Assembly: GCA_031180825.1 (NCBI GenBank)
Contig: JAPSLM010000003.1
Span: 1 to 64,000 of the forward strand
Length of the DNA stretch: 64,000 nucleotides
Direction of reading: 5' to 3'
DNA from: Paenibacillus sp.
Lineage (GTDB): Bacteria > Bacillota > Bacilli > Paenibacillales > NBRC-103111
How positions within the stretch are numbered: the stretch's first letter is position 1; the number at the start of each line of letters is the position of its first letter. The position numbers were made by a program, and so were the translations under genes. Shown piece by piece: positions 19,332 to 28,433 of the stretch. The notes under the pieces are model-generated. The model did no database searches. It was not told where the DNA came from and saw only the letters and a list, made by a program, of their open reading frames with translations.

Positions 19332-20016
19332 AATTATGATCGTAGACGACGAACCGAAAATATTACGGTTTATCGCCGCCAATCTGAAATCGGCCGGCTA
19401 TGAAACCGCCACGTGCGCAAGCGGCGCGGAAGCGCTGGAGGCCCTTGATCTGTTCGATCCCGATCTCATTCTGCTCGACGTCATGATGCCGGGAATGGAC
19501 GGCTTCGAGGTATTGACCCGGCTCCGGACCTATTCGGACGTGGCGGTCATCATCCTGACGGCGCGGAGCAACTCCAGCGATAAGGTGCAGGGGCTGAATC
19601 TGGGGGCAGACGATTATTTGACCAAGCCGTTCTCGCTGGATGAGCTGTTCGCCCGCGTCAGCGCCGTGCTGCGGCGCTTTGACCGCGGCGGCGGACAACC
19701 TCCCGCCGCCAAGGAGCTGCGACTCGGGTCGGTGGTCGTCAATCTGGCCCAGCGCCGGGCGTGGCACGGCGACAACGAAATCAAATTTACGGATACGGAA
19801 TACAAGCTGCTGGTCCAATTGCTTCAGCACGAAGGCAAGGTGCTGACCCACGAGCAGCTGCTGACCGAAATTTGGGGCAGCGAATACCGCGACGATGTGG
19901 AATATTTGCGCGTCACCATCGCGCGCATCCGGCAAAAGCTGAAACCCGTCCTCCCGGAAGGGCGGTGGATCGTTACTTACCCCGGCGTAGGCTATATGAT
20001 CCAAAGCAGCGGTTAA
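19318..20016 (+). CDS. OmpR-family response regulator
   Basis: 232 aa; receiver LILLDVMMPGMDGFE, C-terminal DNA-binding domain; overlaps kinase by 14 nt. Confidence 0.94.
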   Translation: MKKHKIMIVDDEPKILRFIAANLKSAGYETATCASGAEALEALDLFDPDLILLDVMMPGMDGFEVLTRLRTYSDVAVIILTARSNSSDKVQGLNLGADDYLTKPFSLDELFARVSAVLRRFDRGGGQPPAAKELRLGSVVVNLAQRRAWHGDNEIKFTDTEYKLLVQLLQHEGKVLTHEQLLTEIWGSEYRDDVEYLRVTIARIRQKLKPVLPEGRWIVTYPGVGYMIQSSG

Positions 20017-20022
20017 ACGTCA

Positions 20023-20062
20023 AAAATCCATCGGCCTTTTTCAAGGACCGATGGATTTTTTA
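20023..20062 (+). terminator. Rho-independent terminator
   Basis: AAAAATCCATCGG-...-CCGATGGATTTTTT. Confidence 0.8.
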
Positions 20063-20097
20063 TAAGGCTGTCTGTGTGGCGTCGCCCACTGCCCCTC

Positions 20098-21585
20098 TTA
20101 TTTCGCAGTGAGCGTAACGTTCGCTGCCGCAGCCCAATTGCCGACCGGCGCAACCGTATAAGTCACTCCCGGCGTCAGCTTGCCGCCGTTCTGCAGATCG
20201 AACGTCCCGACGGCGCCTTTGCGCGAGGTCAGCTTGTAATTCGCGTTCAGCTTGGTGCCGTCGGCGGCTGTCAGCACGATGCTGCGGAGAGCGAACAGCT
20301 CGTCTTTCGGGTCCGCCGACAAGGTCACGTTCAGCGAAGCGGCGTCCGCTTGTTCGACAGATTGAATTTGAAGCGGCGCGATTTCTTTCGCCGTAAACGT
20401 TGGATTGGCTAGGGTCGACCAATCGGAGGTAACCGTATACTTGACGCCCGGCTTCAGCGTCTGACCTTCCGGCAAGCGGAATTTCGGAGCTTGGCGCCCG
20501 TCTGTCGCTTGCGTGAACGGCACGTACGAAGCGGCCATCGGCTCTCCGTTCTCCGGCGTGATCGTAACCTGCTTGCCTCTCATGGACGAAATCAGCTGAT
20601 ACGTTTTGCCGTTGTACATGTTGTTGTCGTCCAGAATAAACTCCAGGCCGCCGCGCTTCCCTTGGTAAGCCGCGACCACGTTGCCGTAATCGGTAACGCC
20701 GTCCTCCAGCTTCGATTCGATTTCGAACGTATCGGATGCCACTTGCTGCGCAGAGCTCATCGAAACTTTGTTCGTCATCGCTTCGAAGGTGCCGATTTTT
20801 TTGCCTTTGTAGGAAAACGTGTAGGTCGTACCCGCTTTTTGCGGGGAAACCGGCAAAATGTAAGTGGATTTCGAGCCCGATTTCAGCTGCGGGATGTTAA
20901 GCGGCGTTAAGCCGTTGTCGAACGTGAAGTTCGCTTTGGCCTTCTCCACGTCGATCTCTTCCTTCGGCAGCGGTGCGGAGAACGTAATTTGAAGCGTGAT
21001 CGGGTTGACGGCTTTCCACTCCGTCACTTGAATGGAAGCGACCTGAAGTGCGGCATGGACCACGATAGCGCCTTCGGCGCGGGTAACGGTGCCGCTTCCC
21101 GAATAAGCCGTACCCAGCGCATTTTTCAGCGAAGCCGCATCGGATTTGGATGCCTTCGCAACGATCGCGATCAATTGATCCTGCGACAGCGAATCGTTTG
21201 GCTTAAAGCTGCCGTTCTCCCCGGTCATGGCGCCTTGGCCGACAACCGCATTCACGTAGTCGTAGAACCAGTCGGATGCCTTGACATCGCTCCATACAGC
21301 AGCCTGCCCTGCGGCTTGAAGCTGGAACGCTTTAGCCGCCATCGTCGCTAACTCGGCTCGGGTGATCGCTTGATTCGGACGGAAATCATTTTGGCCGTAG
21401 CCTTCAACGACCTGGCTTTTTTCGAGCGTTTCAAGCGCCGTCTGGTAAGGCGCCAATGCACTGACATCGGTGAACGAGGCCGCTCCCTGCACATTCACTA
21501 CATGAATCGGAGCAAGCAAACCGAGCGTGACGGCAGTCGTCAGCGCGACGGTCGTGATCATTTTTTTCGTTTTCATCAAGGTCAT
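20098..21585 (-). CDS. S-layer homology (SLH) domain protein
   Basis: 495 aa; signal peptide; SLH-type repeats (FTDVSALAPYQTALETLEKSQVVEGYGQNDFRPNQAITRAELATMAAKAF). Confidence 0.85.
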   Translation of the reverse strand: MTLMKTKKMITTVALTTAVTLGLLAPIHVVNVQGAASFTDVSALAPYQTALETLEKSQVVEGYGQNDFRPNQAITRAELATMAAKAFQLQAAGQAAVWSDVKASDWFYDYVNAVVGQGAMTGENGSFKPNDSLSQDQLIAIVAKASKSDAASLKNALGTAYSGSGTVTRAEGAIVVHAALQVASIQVTEWKAVNPITLQITFSAPLPKEEIDVEKAKANFTFDNGLTPLNIPQLKSGSKSTYILPVSPQKAGTTYTFSYKGKKIGTFEAMTNKVSMSSAQQVASDTFEIESKLEDGVTDYGNVVAAYQGKRGGLEFILDDNNMYNGKTYQLISSMRGKQVTITPENGEPMAASYVPFTQATDGRQAPKFRLPEGQTLKPGVKYTVTSDWSTLANPTFTAKEIAPLQIQSVEQADAASLNVTLSADPKDELFALRSIVLTAADGTKLNANYKLTSRKGAVGTFDLQNGGKLTPGVTYTVAPVGNWAAAANVTLTAK

Positions 21586-21799
21586 CTCGCTTTCAGGAAC
21601 GTATTTTCATTACAAGCAGGGATTTATGAAGTTGTTTCGTACAAGAGCTATCTTACCGCCAGACCCGTTACAATCGAATAAAAATTACGGCGGCCGCATT
21701 ACAAAAACATAAAAAACCTGAGCGTGTTGTTCGCCCAGGAGTGCTTTGAACCCAATAATTTATTTTGGAAAGGCTAATGATTTTTGCCTGTTAATGAGG

Positions 21800-22519
21800 T
21801 CAAACAATAGTGAAATTGACTCCATAAAAGGACAAGCCTGATTTTCTTGCCACACTCTGGGACGAAAGATTATCCCAAAACGTACTGTATAACGGGATGC
21901 CCTTGAGCTGCCGCACCGCCATCGCCCACCCGGCAACCACGGCGGCGGCATATCCCCTACCGCGAAACTCGTCCAAAGTCTCAAGCCCTGCTTCGTGGGC
22001 CCGGGATGTGATGCGGACGCTGCGGCAGACCGAGACGGCCCTGCCTTCGCGTACGAGCGCAATACAAGGCTGGGCATAGTCGATTTCGGAGGCCAGCCAT
22101 TCGAGTCCGCCGTGCAATAACCGGGTCATATTTGCACGGGTAACTCTGACCACCTGCGTTGTCGGCATGAAGTCGTCGGGAACAAGATAGCAAGGTCCCA
22201 TCGTGAAGCGCTCGCTTTGAAGAAGATGCATATAGACATCGAAATGTTTCGGCCTCGTCCGTAAATCCCTTAGAATCGGTTCGTCAGCGCACAATTCCTC
22301 CAATTGCCGGACAAGCGTCTCCGGGACATCATACCGAAACCGGCAGAGAGCCGAACCCTCGATCGTTCGCCCTAAGAAAAACCGAGGAGCAGGAAGCTCT
22401 CCGGGCCAAGGCTCGTTTATCGTGCGAAGCCGCATGTTCCGATCATGCGTAAACATGGCTTCAACATGCATCTCCATCAATTCCCGGGCGGTTGGTTTCC
22501 TTTGTTGTGCATCGCTCAT
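21800..22519 (-). CDS. GNAT-family N-acetyltransferase
   Basis: TLDEFRGRGYAAAVVAGWAMAVRQLKGIPLYSTFWDNLSSQSVARKSGL acetyl-CoA-binding pattern. Confidence 0.75.
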   Translation of the reverse strand: MSDAQQRKPTARELMEMHVEAMFTHDRNMRLRTINEPWPGELPAPRFFLGRTIEGSALCRFRYDVPETLVRQLEELCADEPILRDLRTRPKHFDVYMHLLQSERFTMGPCYLVPDDFMPTTQVVRVTRANMTRLLHGGLEWLASEIDYAQPCIALVREGRAVSVCRSVRITSRAHEAGLETLDEFRGRGYAAAVVAGWAMAVRQLKGIPLYSTFWDNLSSQSVARKSGLSFYGVNFTIV

Positions 22520-22701
22520 GCTTCCACTCTCCTTCCGTGACAACGGCTAGATACCTCTTTTTAAGAGTACCACACTTATCTAAAATAACTTGAGAAAATA
22601 TAAGGATAATTGAATTATCCTGCTCGTCAATCATCGTGCCCCCTGCTTCCCGGAACATTGTGGGCCTTTTCCGAAGACACCCGCTCCCCATGAGCTAAAA
22701 A

Positions 22702-22893
22702 TAGAGGAACCCTAATGAGTTATCCGGCTTCCATTCAGCCGATTTGGCAGTTTAGAGGAACTCAGAATACGCTATTATGCTGCATAGAAAGCTTTTTAAT
22801 ATGTTTCGACACGGATAGCGAATCGTATTTCCTCTAGTTCAGGCGGCGGTTGCCGCGAAGTCATCTAGCGCATCTCCGTTCCTCTATTACTAG
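22702..22893. repeat. Cluster of four related ~24-nt repeats, two direct and two inverted
   Basis: TAGAGGAACCCTAATGAGTTATCC, TAGAGGAACTCAGAATACGCTATT, and on the minus strand TAGAGGAAATACGATTCGCTATCC and TAGAGGAACGGAGATGCGCTAGAT. Confidence 0.65.
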
Positions 22894-22949
22894 ATGCGGC
22901 CATGCATGTCCACGTCGCCCACCTGTCTAATCCCTCGGAGCATAAAAAA

Positions 22950-22982
22950 GCCTCCGCCCGGTTCTTGCATAGGGCGGAAGCC
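22950..22982 (-). terminator. Terminator of the Gfo/Idh gene
   Basis: Minus: GGCTTCCGCCC-...-GGGCGGAGGC followed by TTTTTTAT. Confidence 0.7.
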
Positions 22983-23000
22983 AATCATCAAATCATCAAG

Positions 23001-24080
23001 CTACTGCGCATAAATATGCGGATTTTGCCGGCGGCACTCTTCCATGACCGCCATTTGCAGACGGACCTGCTGCGGAGTAATTTCCAGCGGCGCTCCTTCG
23101 CTTAGCGTACGGTACAGCATTTCGTACAGTTGCTCGGTCATGCAGCCGAATTCGTTCTTGCCTCCGGGCAGTGCCGGCTCCCACCGCTCCTCGTACCATC
23201 GCAGCTGCTCGGTGCAGTATGCCGGTTCGCCATTGGCGTCGAACAACGGCTCGCGGATCAGCTTTTGCTCCGGCGCTTCCTCGGGCTTGAAATATTTCCA
23301 TTCCAAGTACCCGTTGTTGCCGCGCAGCCCGCCGCAGGTTCCCTGTATGATGAATTTCTCGCGCGGGTAGGCGGAACAGGACGAAATCTCGATATCGACC
23401 GTCGGACGGCCCGGGCCGCGCAGAAGCAGCTTGACATAGTCCTCCGCATCCCCGAATGTGTTGGCCCGGTCCATCACGCACACGACCTGGGGCATTTGAT
23501 CGCCTCCGAAAAGTTGAAGCGCCTGATCGACCGGATGCGGTCCGGTGTTGAGCAGGCTGCCGCCGTTGTTCTCCTGCAGCGACTGCCAGTCCCAACGGCG
23601 GCCGAAATGATTATTGGTAAAATCAATCTGGACGATCCGCCCCAGTACGCCAGATTCGATGATTTGCCGCAGCTTCACGAACGCAGGCATATAGCGCGAC
23701 TGCTGGAACACAGCCAACACGCCGCCGCTTCGTTCCGATGCCTCGATCAGCCGGTCCACCTCCCCCGGCGTCTTGGCCAGCGGCTTCTCGCAGAGTACGT
23801 TCAGCCCGCGGTCCAACAGTTCAAGCGTGATCGGAAAATGCAGATCGCTGGGCGAAGCGTTGACGATGAGATCCAGCTTTTCCGTTTCTACCATCTCATG
23901 ATACGCAGCGTACGCACGGCAGCCATATTCCCTCTCCGCCCGCCGCCTTCGTTCCTCCAGCCCATCGGCTACCGCCGCAATGCGGTACCGTTCTTTCATC
24001 AGCGCAAGCTGTGCGCCATGAATGTTGCGGCCGCTTCTTCCTTGGCCGATGATGCCTACGTTCATTATTTTTGACGTCAT
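23001..24080 (-). CDS. Gfo/Idh/MocA family oxidoreductase
   Basis: MTSKIMNVGIIGQGRSGRNIHG... Rossmann start; CEKPLAKTPGEVDRLI motif. Confidence 0.92.
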   Translation of the reverse strand: MTSKIMNVGIIGQGRSGRNIHGAQLALMKERYRIAAVADGLEERRRRAEREYGCRAYAAYHEMVETEKLDLIVNASPSDLHFPITLELLDRGLNVLCEKPLAKTPGEVDRLIEASERSGGVLAVFQQSRYMPAFVKLRQIIESGVLGRIVQIDFTNNHFGRRWDWQSLQENNGGSLLNTGPHPVDQALQLFGGDQMPQVVCVMDRANTFGDAEDYVKLLLRGPGRPTVDIEISSCSAYPREKFIIQGTCGGLRGNNGYLEWKYFKPEEAPEQKLIREPLFDANGEPAYCTEQLRWYEERWEPALPGGKNEFGCMTEQLYEMLYRTLSEGAPLEITPQQVRLQMAVMEECRRQNPHIYAQ

Positions 24081-24190
24081 TCGTGTCCGTCTCCTTTTGT
24101 CCTGCTGTATCACGGCTTAAAAAAACCGCTACACGTAGAATAACGCGCAGCGGGTACGATGACTTGCACAAATTTATGATCAAAGTTGCA

Positions 24191-25093
24191 TTATTTTACG
24201 ATCTTGCAGGTCATCTTGCGATAGGCGGTCGGCGTCAGCCCCGTTCGTTTCTTGAACGTCCGGATAAAATGACTCAAATGCCGGAACCCGACCTCATAGC
24301 AAATGTCCGTCATCGTACGCGACTGCTGGCGGATCAGCTCCTTTGCCCGTTCGATCCTCACCTCGTGCACAAATTCGACGAACGAAAGCCCGATTTCTTT
24401 CTTGAACGAATGGCTGAAGTACGTCGGCGCCATCCCGGCCATGCCGGCGACTTCTTCGAGCGAAATGTCCTGCCCGTAGTTTTCGTGCACATATCGGACG
24501 ATCAAATCAAACTGGCGATGATGCGGATGAACGGCCGCCGGACCCGGCGACGGACGGGACGCTTTGCGCCGTTCCCGTTCGAGGAGCAGCAGCAGCTTGG
24601 CCAGATTGAGCCGGATCGAGAGCTGATAGCCTTCTTCCTTATGCTCGAACTCGTCCTGAATATCTTGAAGCAGCTGCTCGACCAGCGATTGCTTGTTCGG
24701 CGGAATATGTACCCAAGGCTGCATTCCTTCGGCGGCTTGCCCGGCGTCCCCGCCTTCTTCCGTCAACCGGCCGTACAGCGATTGCGATAGAGGCTCCAGC
24801 CGTTCGTCCAGCAGAAGAGGCAGAAAATCGAGCAGCACGAGGTCGAATGTCTTGTCTTCGAACGTCTCCAGACGATGCTCCACGCTTGGTGGAATAACGA
24901 ACATATCGCCCTTGCTCGCGGTCAACAGCTTTCCGTTGAAGAGATGGCTGCACACGCCTCTCACCACATATGCGATCTGCACGTAATCGTGCGTATGCAG
25001 TGGCTGGCGGAACGAATTGCCTTGGTGCCGGATGAATTTGAACGGGAATTCCGGTCCCAGCATATCCCGGTGCATGAAAAGAAGGGCTGTCAT
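24191..25093 (-). CDS. AraC family transcriptional regulator
   Basis: 300 aa; N-terminal cupin-like domain; C-terminal double HTH ending DICYEVGFRHLSHFIRTFKKRTGLTPTAYRK. Confidence 0.92.
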   Translation of the reverse strand: MTALLFMHRDMLGPEFPFKFIRHQGNSFRQPLHTHDYVQIAYVVRGVCSHLFNGKLLTASKGDMFVIPPSVEHRLETFEDKTFDLVLLDFLPLLLDERLEPLSQSLYGRLTEEGGDAGQAAEGMQPWVHIPPNKQSLVEQLLQDIQDEFEHKEEGYQLSIRLNLAKLLLLLERERRKASRPSPGPAAVHPHHRQFDLIVRYVHENYGQDISLEEVAGMAGMAPTYFSHSFKKEIGLSFVEFVHEVRIERAKELIRQQSRTMTDICYEVGFRHLSHFIRTFKKRTGLTPTAYRKMTCKIVK

Positions 25094-25179
25094 CGTCTAC
25101 CCCCTGTACCCGAAGGAGCTTTGGATTTACAACCCTAGTATAGTCAAAAGCGTTCTCCGCGACAACCTGCCGGCCCGGA

Positions 25180-25545
25180 TTACGGCAGTCCGAGCGCTTT
25201 CCGCTCCTCATCCGTAAATACGCGCGACCGGGTCAAAAACCGCACCCCCTCCGGACCTTCGAGCGAGAACATGCCGCCTCTCCCGGGCACCACATCGATT
25301 ATCAGCTGCGTATATTTCCAATAATCATACTGCGCTTGACTCATATAGAACGGAGTTCCGCCGATCTCACCGAGCCGGACGTCCTGTTCCCCGAGCAGAA
25401 ATTCCCCTTCGGGATAGCACATGGGAGAGCTGCCGTCGCAGCAGCCCCCCGATTGATGAAACATGACGGGACCGTGTTTGTCCTGAAGCAGCCGGATCAA
25501 AGCCAGCGCTTTTTCCGTTGCAAGCACCTTTTGGACCGTATCCAT
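25180..25545 (-). CDS. DUF779 domain protein
   Basis: 121 aa; FHQSGGCCDGSSPMCYPEGEFLLGEQDVRLG; adjacent to aldehyde dehydrogenase. Confidence 0.85.
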   Translation of the reverse strand: MDTVQKVLATEKALALIRLLQDKHGPVMFHQSGGCCDGSSPMCYPEGEFLLGEQDVRLGEIGGTPFYMSQAQYDYWKYTQLIIDVVPGRGGMFSLEGPEGVRFLTRSRVFTDEERKALGLP

Positions 25546-25557
25546 CGCTTCCCCGGA

Positions 25558-27078
25558 TCAGAAGAAGCCCAAGGCATCCGGACTGTAGCTGACCAGCAGG
25601 TTTTTCGTTTGCTGGTAATGCGACAGCATCATCTTGTGCGTCTCGCGTCCGATCCCGGACACCTTATACCCGCCGAACGCCGCATGCGCCGGATAAGCAT
25701 GATAGCAGTTGGTCCAGACGCGCCCCGCTTGAATGTTTCTGCCGAAACGATACGCCGTATTGATATCCCGCGTCCATAGTCCGGCGCCGAGCCCGTACAG
25801 CGTATCGTTGGCGATGGCCAGCGCTTCCTCCTGATCCTTGAAGGTCGTGACGGAAACGACCGGACCAAAAATTTCCTCTTGGAAAATGCGCATCTTATTG
25901 TGCCCTTTAAATACCGTCGGCTGCACGTAATAGCCGCCGCTCAGGTCTCCTCCGAGCGCAGCCCGGTCTCCTCCGATCAGACATTCGGCGCCTTCCTGCT
26001 TCCCGATGCTCAGGTACGACATAATTTTCTCGACCTGTTCGGAGGACGCCTGCGCGCCGATCATCGTTTCCGTGTCGAGCGGGTTGCCCTGCTTGATCGC
26101 CGCTACCCGCTGCAAGGCCCGCTCCATAAATTGGTCGTAGATCGATTCCTGAATGAGCGCGCGGGACGGGCATGTACACACCTCGCCTTGGTTCAGCGCG
26201 AACAGCACGAAGCCTTCGATCGCCTTGTTCAGGAAGGCGTCATCCTTCGCGTATACGTCTTCGAAGAACAAATTGGGCGATTTCCCGCCGAGCTCCAGCG
26301 TGACCGGAATGATGTTCTGCGAAGCGTACTGCATGATCAAGCGACCCGTCGTCGTTTCGCCGGTGAAGGCGATTTTGGCGATGCGGCCGCTCGAAGCGAG
26401 CGGCTTGCCGGCTTCCAGACCAAAGCCGTTCACAATGTTCAGCACGCCGGGCGGCAGCAGGTCGGCAATCAGCTCCGCGAGCACGAGGATTGACGCCGGC
26501 GTCTGCTCCGCGGGCTTGAGCACGACGCAGTTGCCGGCCGCCAGCGCAGGCGCGATTTTCCACGTCGCCATCAGCAGCGGGAAGTTCCACGGAATGATCT
26601 GCCCGACGACGCCAAGCGGCTCATGGAAATGGTACGCGACCGTATCGTTATCGACTTCTCCGAGCGTGCCCTCCTGCGCGCGGATGCACCCTGCAAAATA
26701 CCGGAAATGGTCGATAGCTAACGGCAGATCGGCCGCGAGCGTTTCGCGGACCGGCTTGCCGTTATCCCACGTCTCCGCGACGGCAAGCAGCTCCAAATTC
26801 GCTTCCATACGGTCCGCGATTTTGTTCAAAATCTGCGCGCGGGCGGCTACCGGTGTGCGGCCCCAAGCGTCTTTGGCGGCATGGGCTGCGTCCAGGGCCA
26901 GCTCGATGTCCTCCGCCGTTGAGCGGGGAACCTCGCAGAAGGCTTGACCCGTCACAGGCGTAATATTGTCAAAATACTGCCCTTTCACCGGTGCGACCCA
27001 TTGACCGCCGATATAGTTTTCGTAGCGCTTCTTGAACGTCACCTTGGCTCCGGTTTGTCCCGGTTGTGCATAGATCAT
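25558..27078 (-). CDS. Aldehyde dehydrogenase (acetaldehyde dehydrogenase type)
   Basis: 506 aa; [12 protein letters not shown] and [11 protein letters not shown] catalytic Cys region. Confidence 0.93.
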   Translation of the reverse strand: MIYAQPGQTGAKVTFKKRYENYIGGQWVAPVKGQYFDNITPVTGQAFCEVPRSTAEDIELALDAAHAAKDAWGRTPVAARAQILNKIADRMEANLELLAVAETWDNGKPVRETLAADLPLAIDHFRYFAGCIRAQEGTLGEVDNDTVAYHFHEPLGVVGQIIPWNFPLLMATWKIAPALAAGNCVVLKPAEQTPASILVLAELIADLLPPGVLNIVNGFGLEAGKPLASSGRIAKIAFTGETTTGRLIMQYASQNIIPVTLELGGKSPNLFFEDVYAKDDAFLNKAIEGFVLFALNQGEVCTCPSRALIQESIYDQFMERALQRVAAIKQGNPLDTETMIGAQASSEQVEKIMSYLSIGKQEGAECLIGGDRAALGGDLSGGYYVQPTVFKGHNKMRIFQEEIFGPVVSVTTFKDQEEALAIANDTLYGLGAGLWTRDINTAYRFGRNIQAGRVWTNCYHAYPAHAAFGGYKVSGIGRETHKMMLSHYQQTKNLLVSYSPDALGFF

Positions 27079-27174
27079 CGTTTCGTCCTCCCACGGTTGG
27101 ATTGGATAGATTTATGACATTGTCATGTGTTGATACAGATGTATGCGCCGGATTCGAATGTATGCCTTGTACCG

Positions 27175-28188
27175 CTAATCGAGCGTCAGGACGACACGCC
27201 CGTTGACCTGACCTTTTTGCAGCCGGTCGAACACTTCGTTGATCCGGTCCAGCGACTGCGTCTCGATATTCGTCTTCACCTTGCCCCGGGCTGCAAAATC
27301 CAGCGCTTCCTGCAAATCCTTCCGCGAGCCGACAATCGAGCCCTTGACCGTAACGCCGTTCAACACGGTGTCGAAAATCGGGATCGGCAAATCCGCATTC
27401 GGCAGTCCGACGACGACCAGCGTGCCGCCTCGGCGAACCGAACGGTACGCCTGCTCGAACGCCTTCGGCGTTACGGCGACACTGATTGCGGCATGCGCTC
27501 CTCCGATCTCCCGCTCAATCGCTTCGGCAGGGTCTTCCTTTTGCCCGTTGACGGTCAAGTCGGCTCCCAAGGACATCGCAAGCTCCAGCTTATCGTCATG
27601 AATGTCGACGGCGACCGCATGATAGCCCATTGCCTTGGCATACTGGAGCGCAACATGGCCGAGCCCGCCGATGCCGTAAATGGCGACCCACTCGCCTGGT
27701 TTTGCCCCCGTCACCTTAAGCGCCTTATACGTCGTCACGCCCGCGCAGAAAATCGGGGCCGCGTCCACGTAGCTTAAGCTATCCGGAATTTTCGCCACAT
27801 AAGCGGCGGGCGCTTTGCAGTATTCCGCGTATCCGCCGTCCACCGAATAGCCTGCGTTGAGCTGGCTTTTGCAGAGCGTCTCCCACCCTGTCAAGCAGTA
27901 ATCGCATTCGCCGCACGCGGAATAGAGCCAAGGAATCCCTACGCGATCGCCCAGCTTAAGCGAGGCTACGCCTTCGCCAAGCGCCACGATTTCGCCGACG
28001 CCTTCGTGCCCGGGAATAAGCGGCAGCTTCGGCTTGACCGGCCAGTCTCCGTGAGCGGCATGCAGATCGGTATGGCACACCCCGCACGCTTTAATCTTGA
28101 CAAGCACTTCGCCGTAGCCGATCTCCGGCACGGGTACGTCTTTAATCTCCAATTGCTGGCGAAACGCATTCACAACGGCCGCTTTCAT
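27175..28188 (-). CDS. Zinc-dependent alcohol dehydrogenase (AdhP/AdhA-like)
   Basis: 337 aa; [43 protein letters not shown]. Confidence 0.93.
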   Translation of the reverse strand: MKAAVVNAFRQQLEIKDVPVPEIGYGEVLVKIKACGVCHTDLHAAHGDWPVKPKLPLIPGHEGVGEIVALGEGVASLKLGDRVGIPWLYSACGECDYCLTGWETLCKSQLNAGYSVDGGYAEYCKAPAAYVAKIPDSLSYVDAAPIFCAGVTTYKALKVTGAKPGEWVAIYGIGGLGHVALQYAKAMGYHAVAVDIHDDKLELAMSLGADLTVNGQKEDPAEAIEREIGGAHAAISVAVTPKAFEQAYRSVRRGGTLVVVGLPNADLPIPIFDTVLNGVTVKGSIVGSRKDLQEALDFAARGKVKTNIETQSLDRINEVFDRLQKGQVNGRVVLTLD

Positions 28189-28235
28189 CTGATGAAACCC
28201 TCCCCTGGTCTATTTTTTTGACTTCACCAGTTATA

Positions 28236-28254
28236 AAAGCAAAAATCGTGCCAA
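28236..28254 (-). promoter_or_regulatory. Sigma-54 (-24/-12) promoter for the adh-aldh-DUF779 operon
   Basis: Minus strand TTGGCACGATTTTTGCTTT; GG-N10-GC spacing; ~50 nt upstream of adh start and divergent from the sigma-54 activator gene. Confidence 0.85.
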
Positions 28255-28433
28255 TACGTGAAAGCTGCGTCACACAAAGGATTTTTGTAAGCGCTTTATA
28301 TATAAGTGTTTCAATTCGGAACACAACCTCCGCTCTTTCTGGTTCAAAATAGAACAATTCCTGTGAACAAATGGTGAACCTTCGCAGGTTGTGATATTCT
28401 ATACTTATATCGATGTTTCCGGAGGTGTCTTTC

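Noticed and set aside
22715-22837. 40-codon plus ORF MSYPASIQPIWQFRGTQNTLLCCIESFLICFDTDSESYFL
   Set aside because: Lies inside the repeat cluster with a weak RBS; better explained by the repeats.
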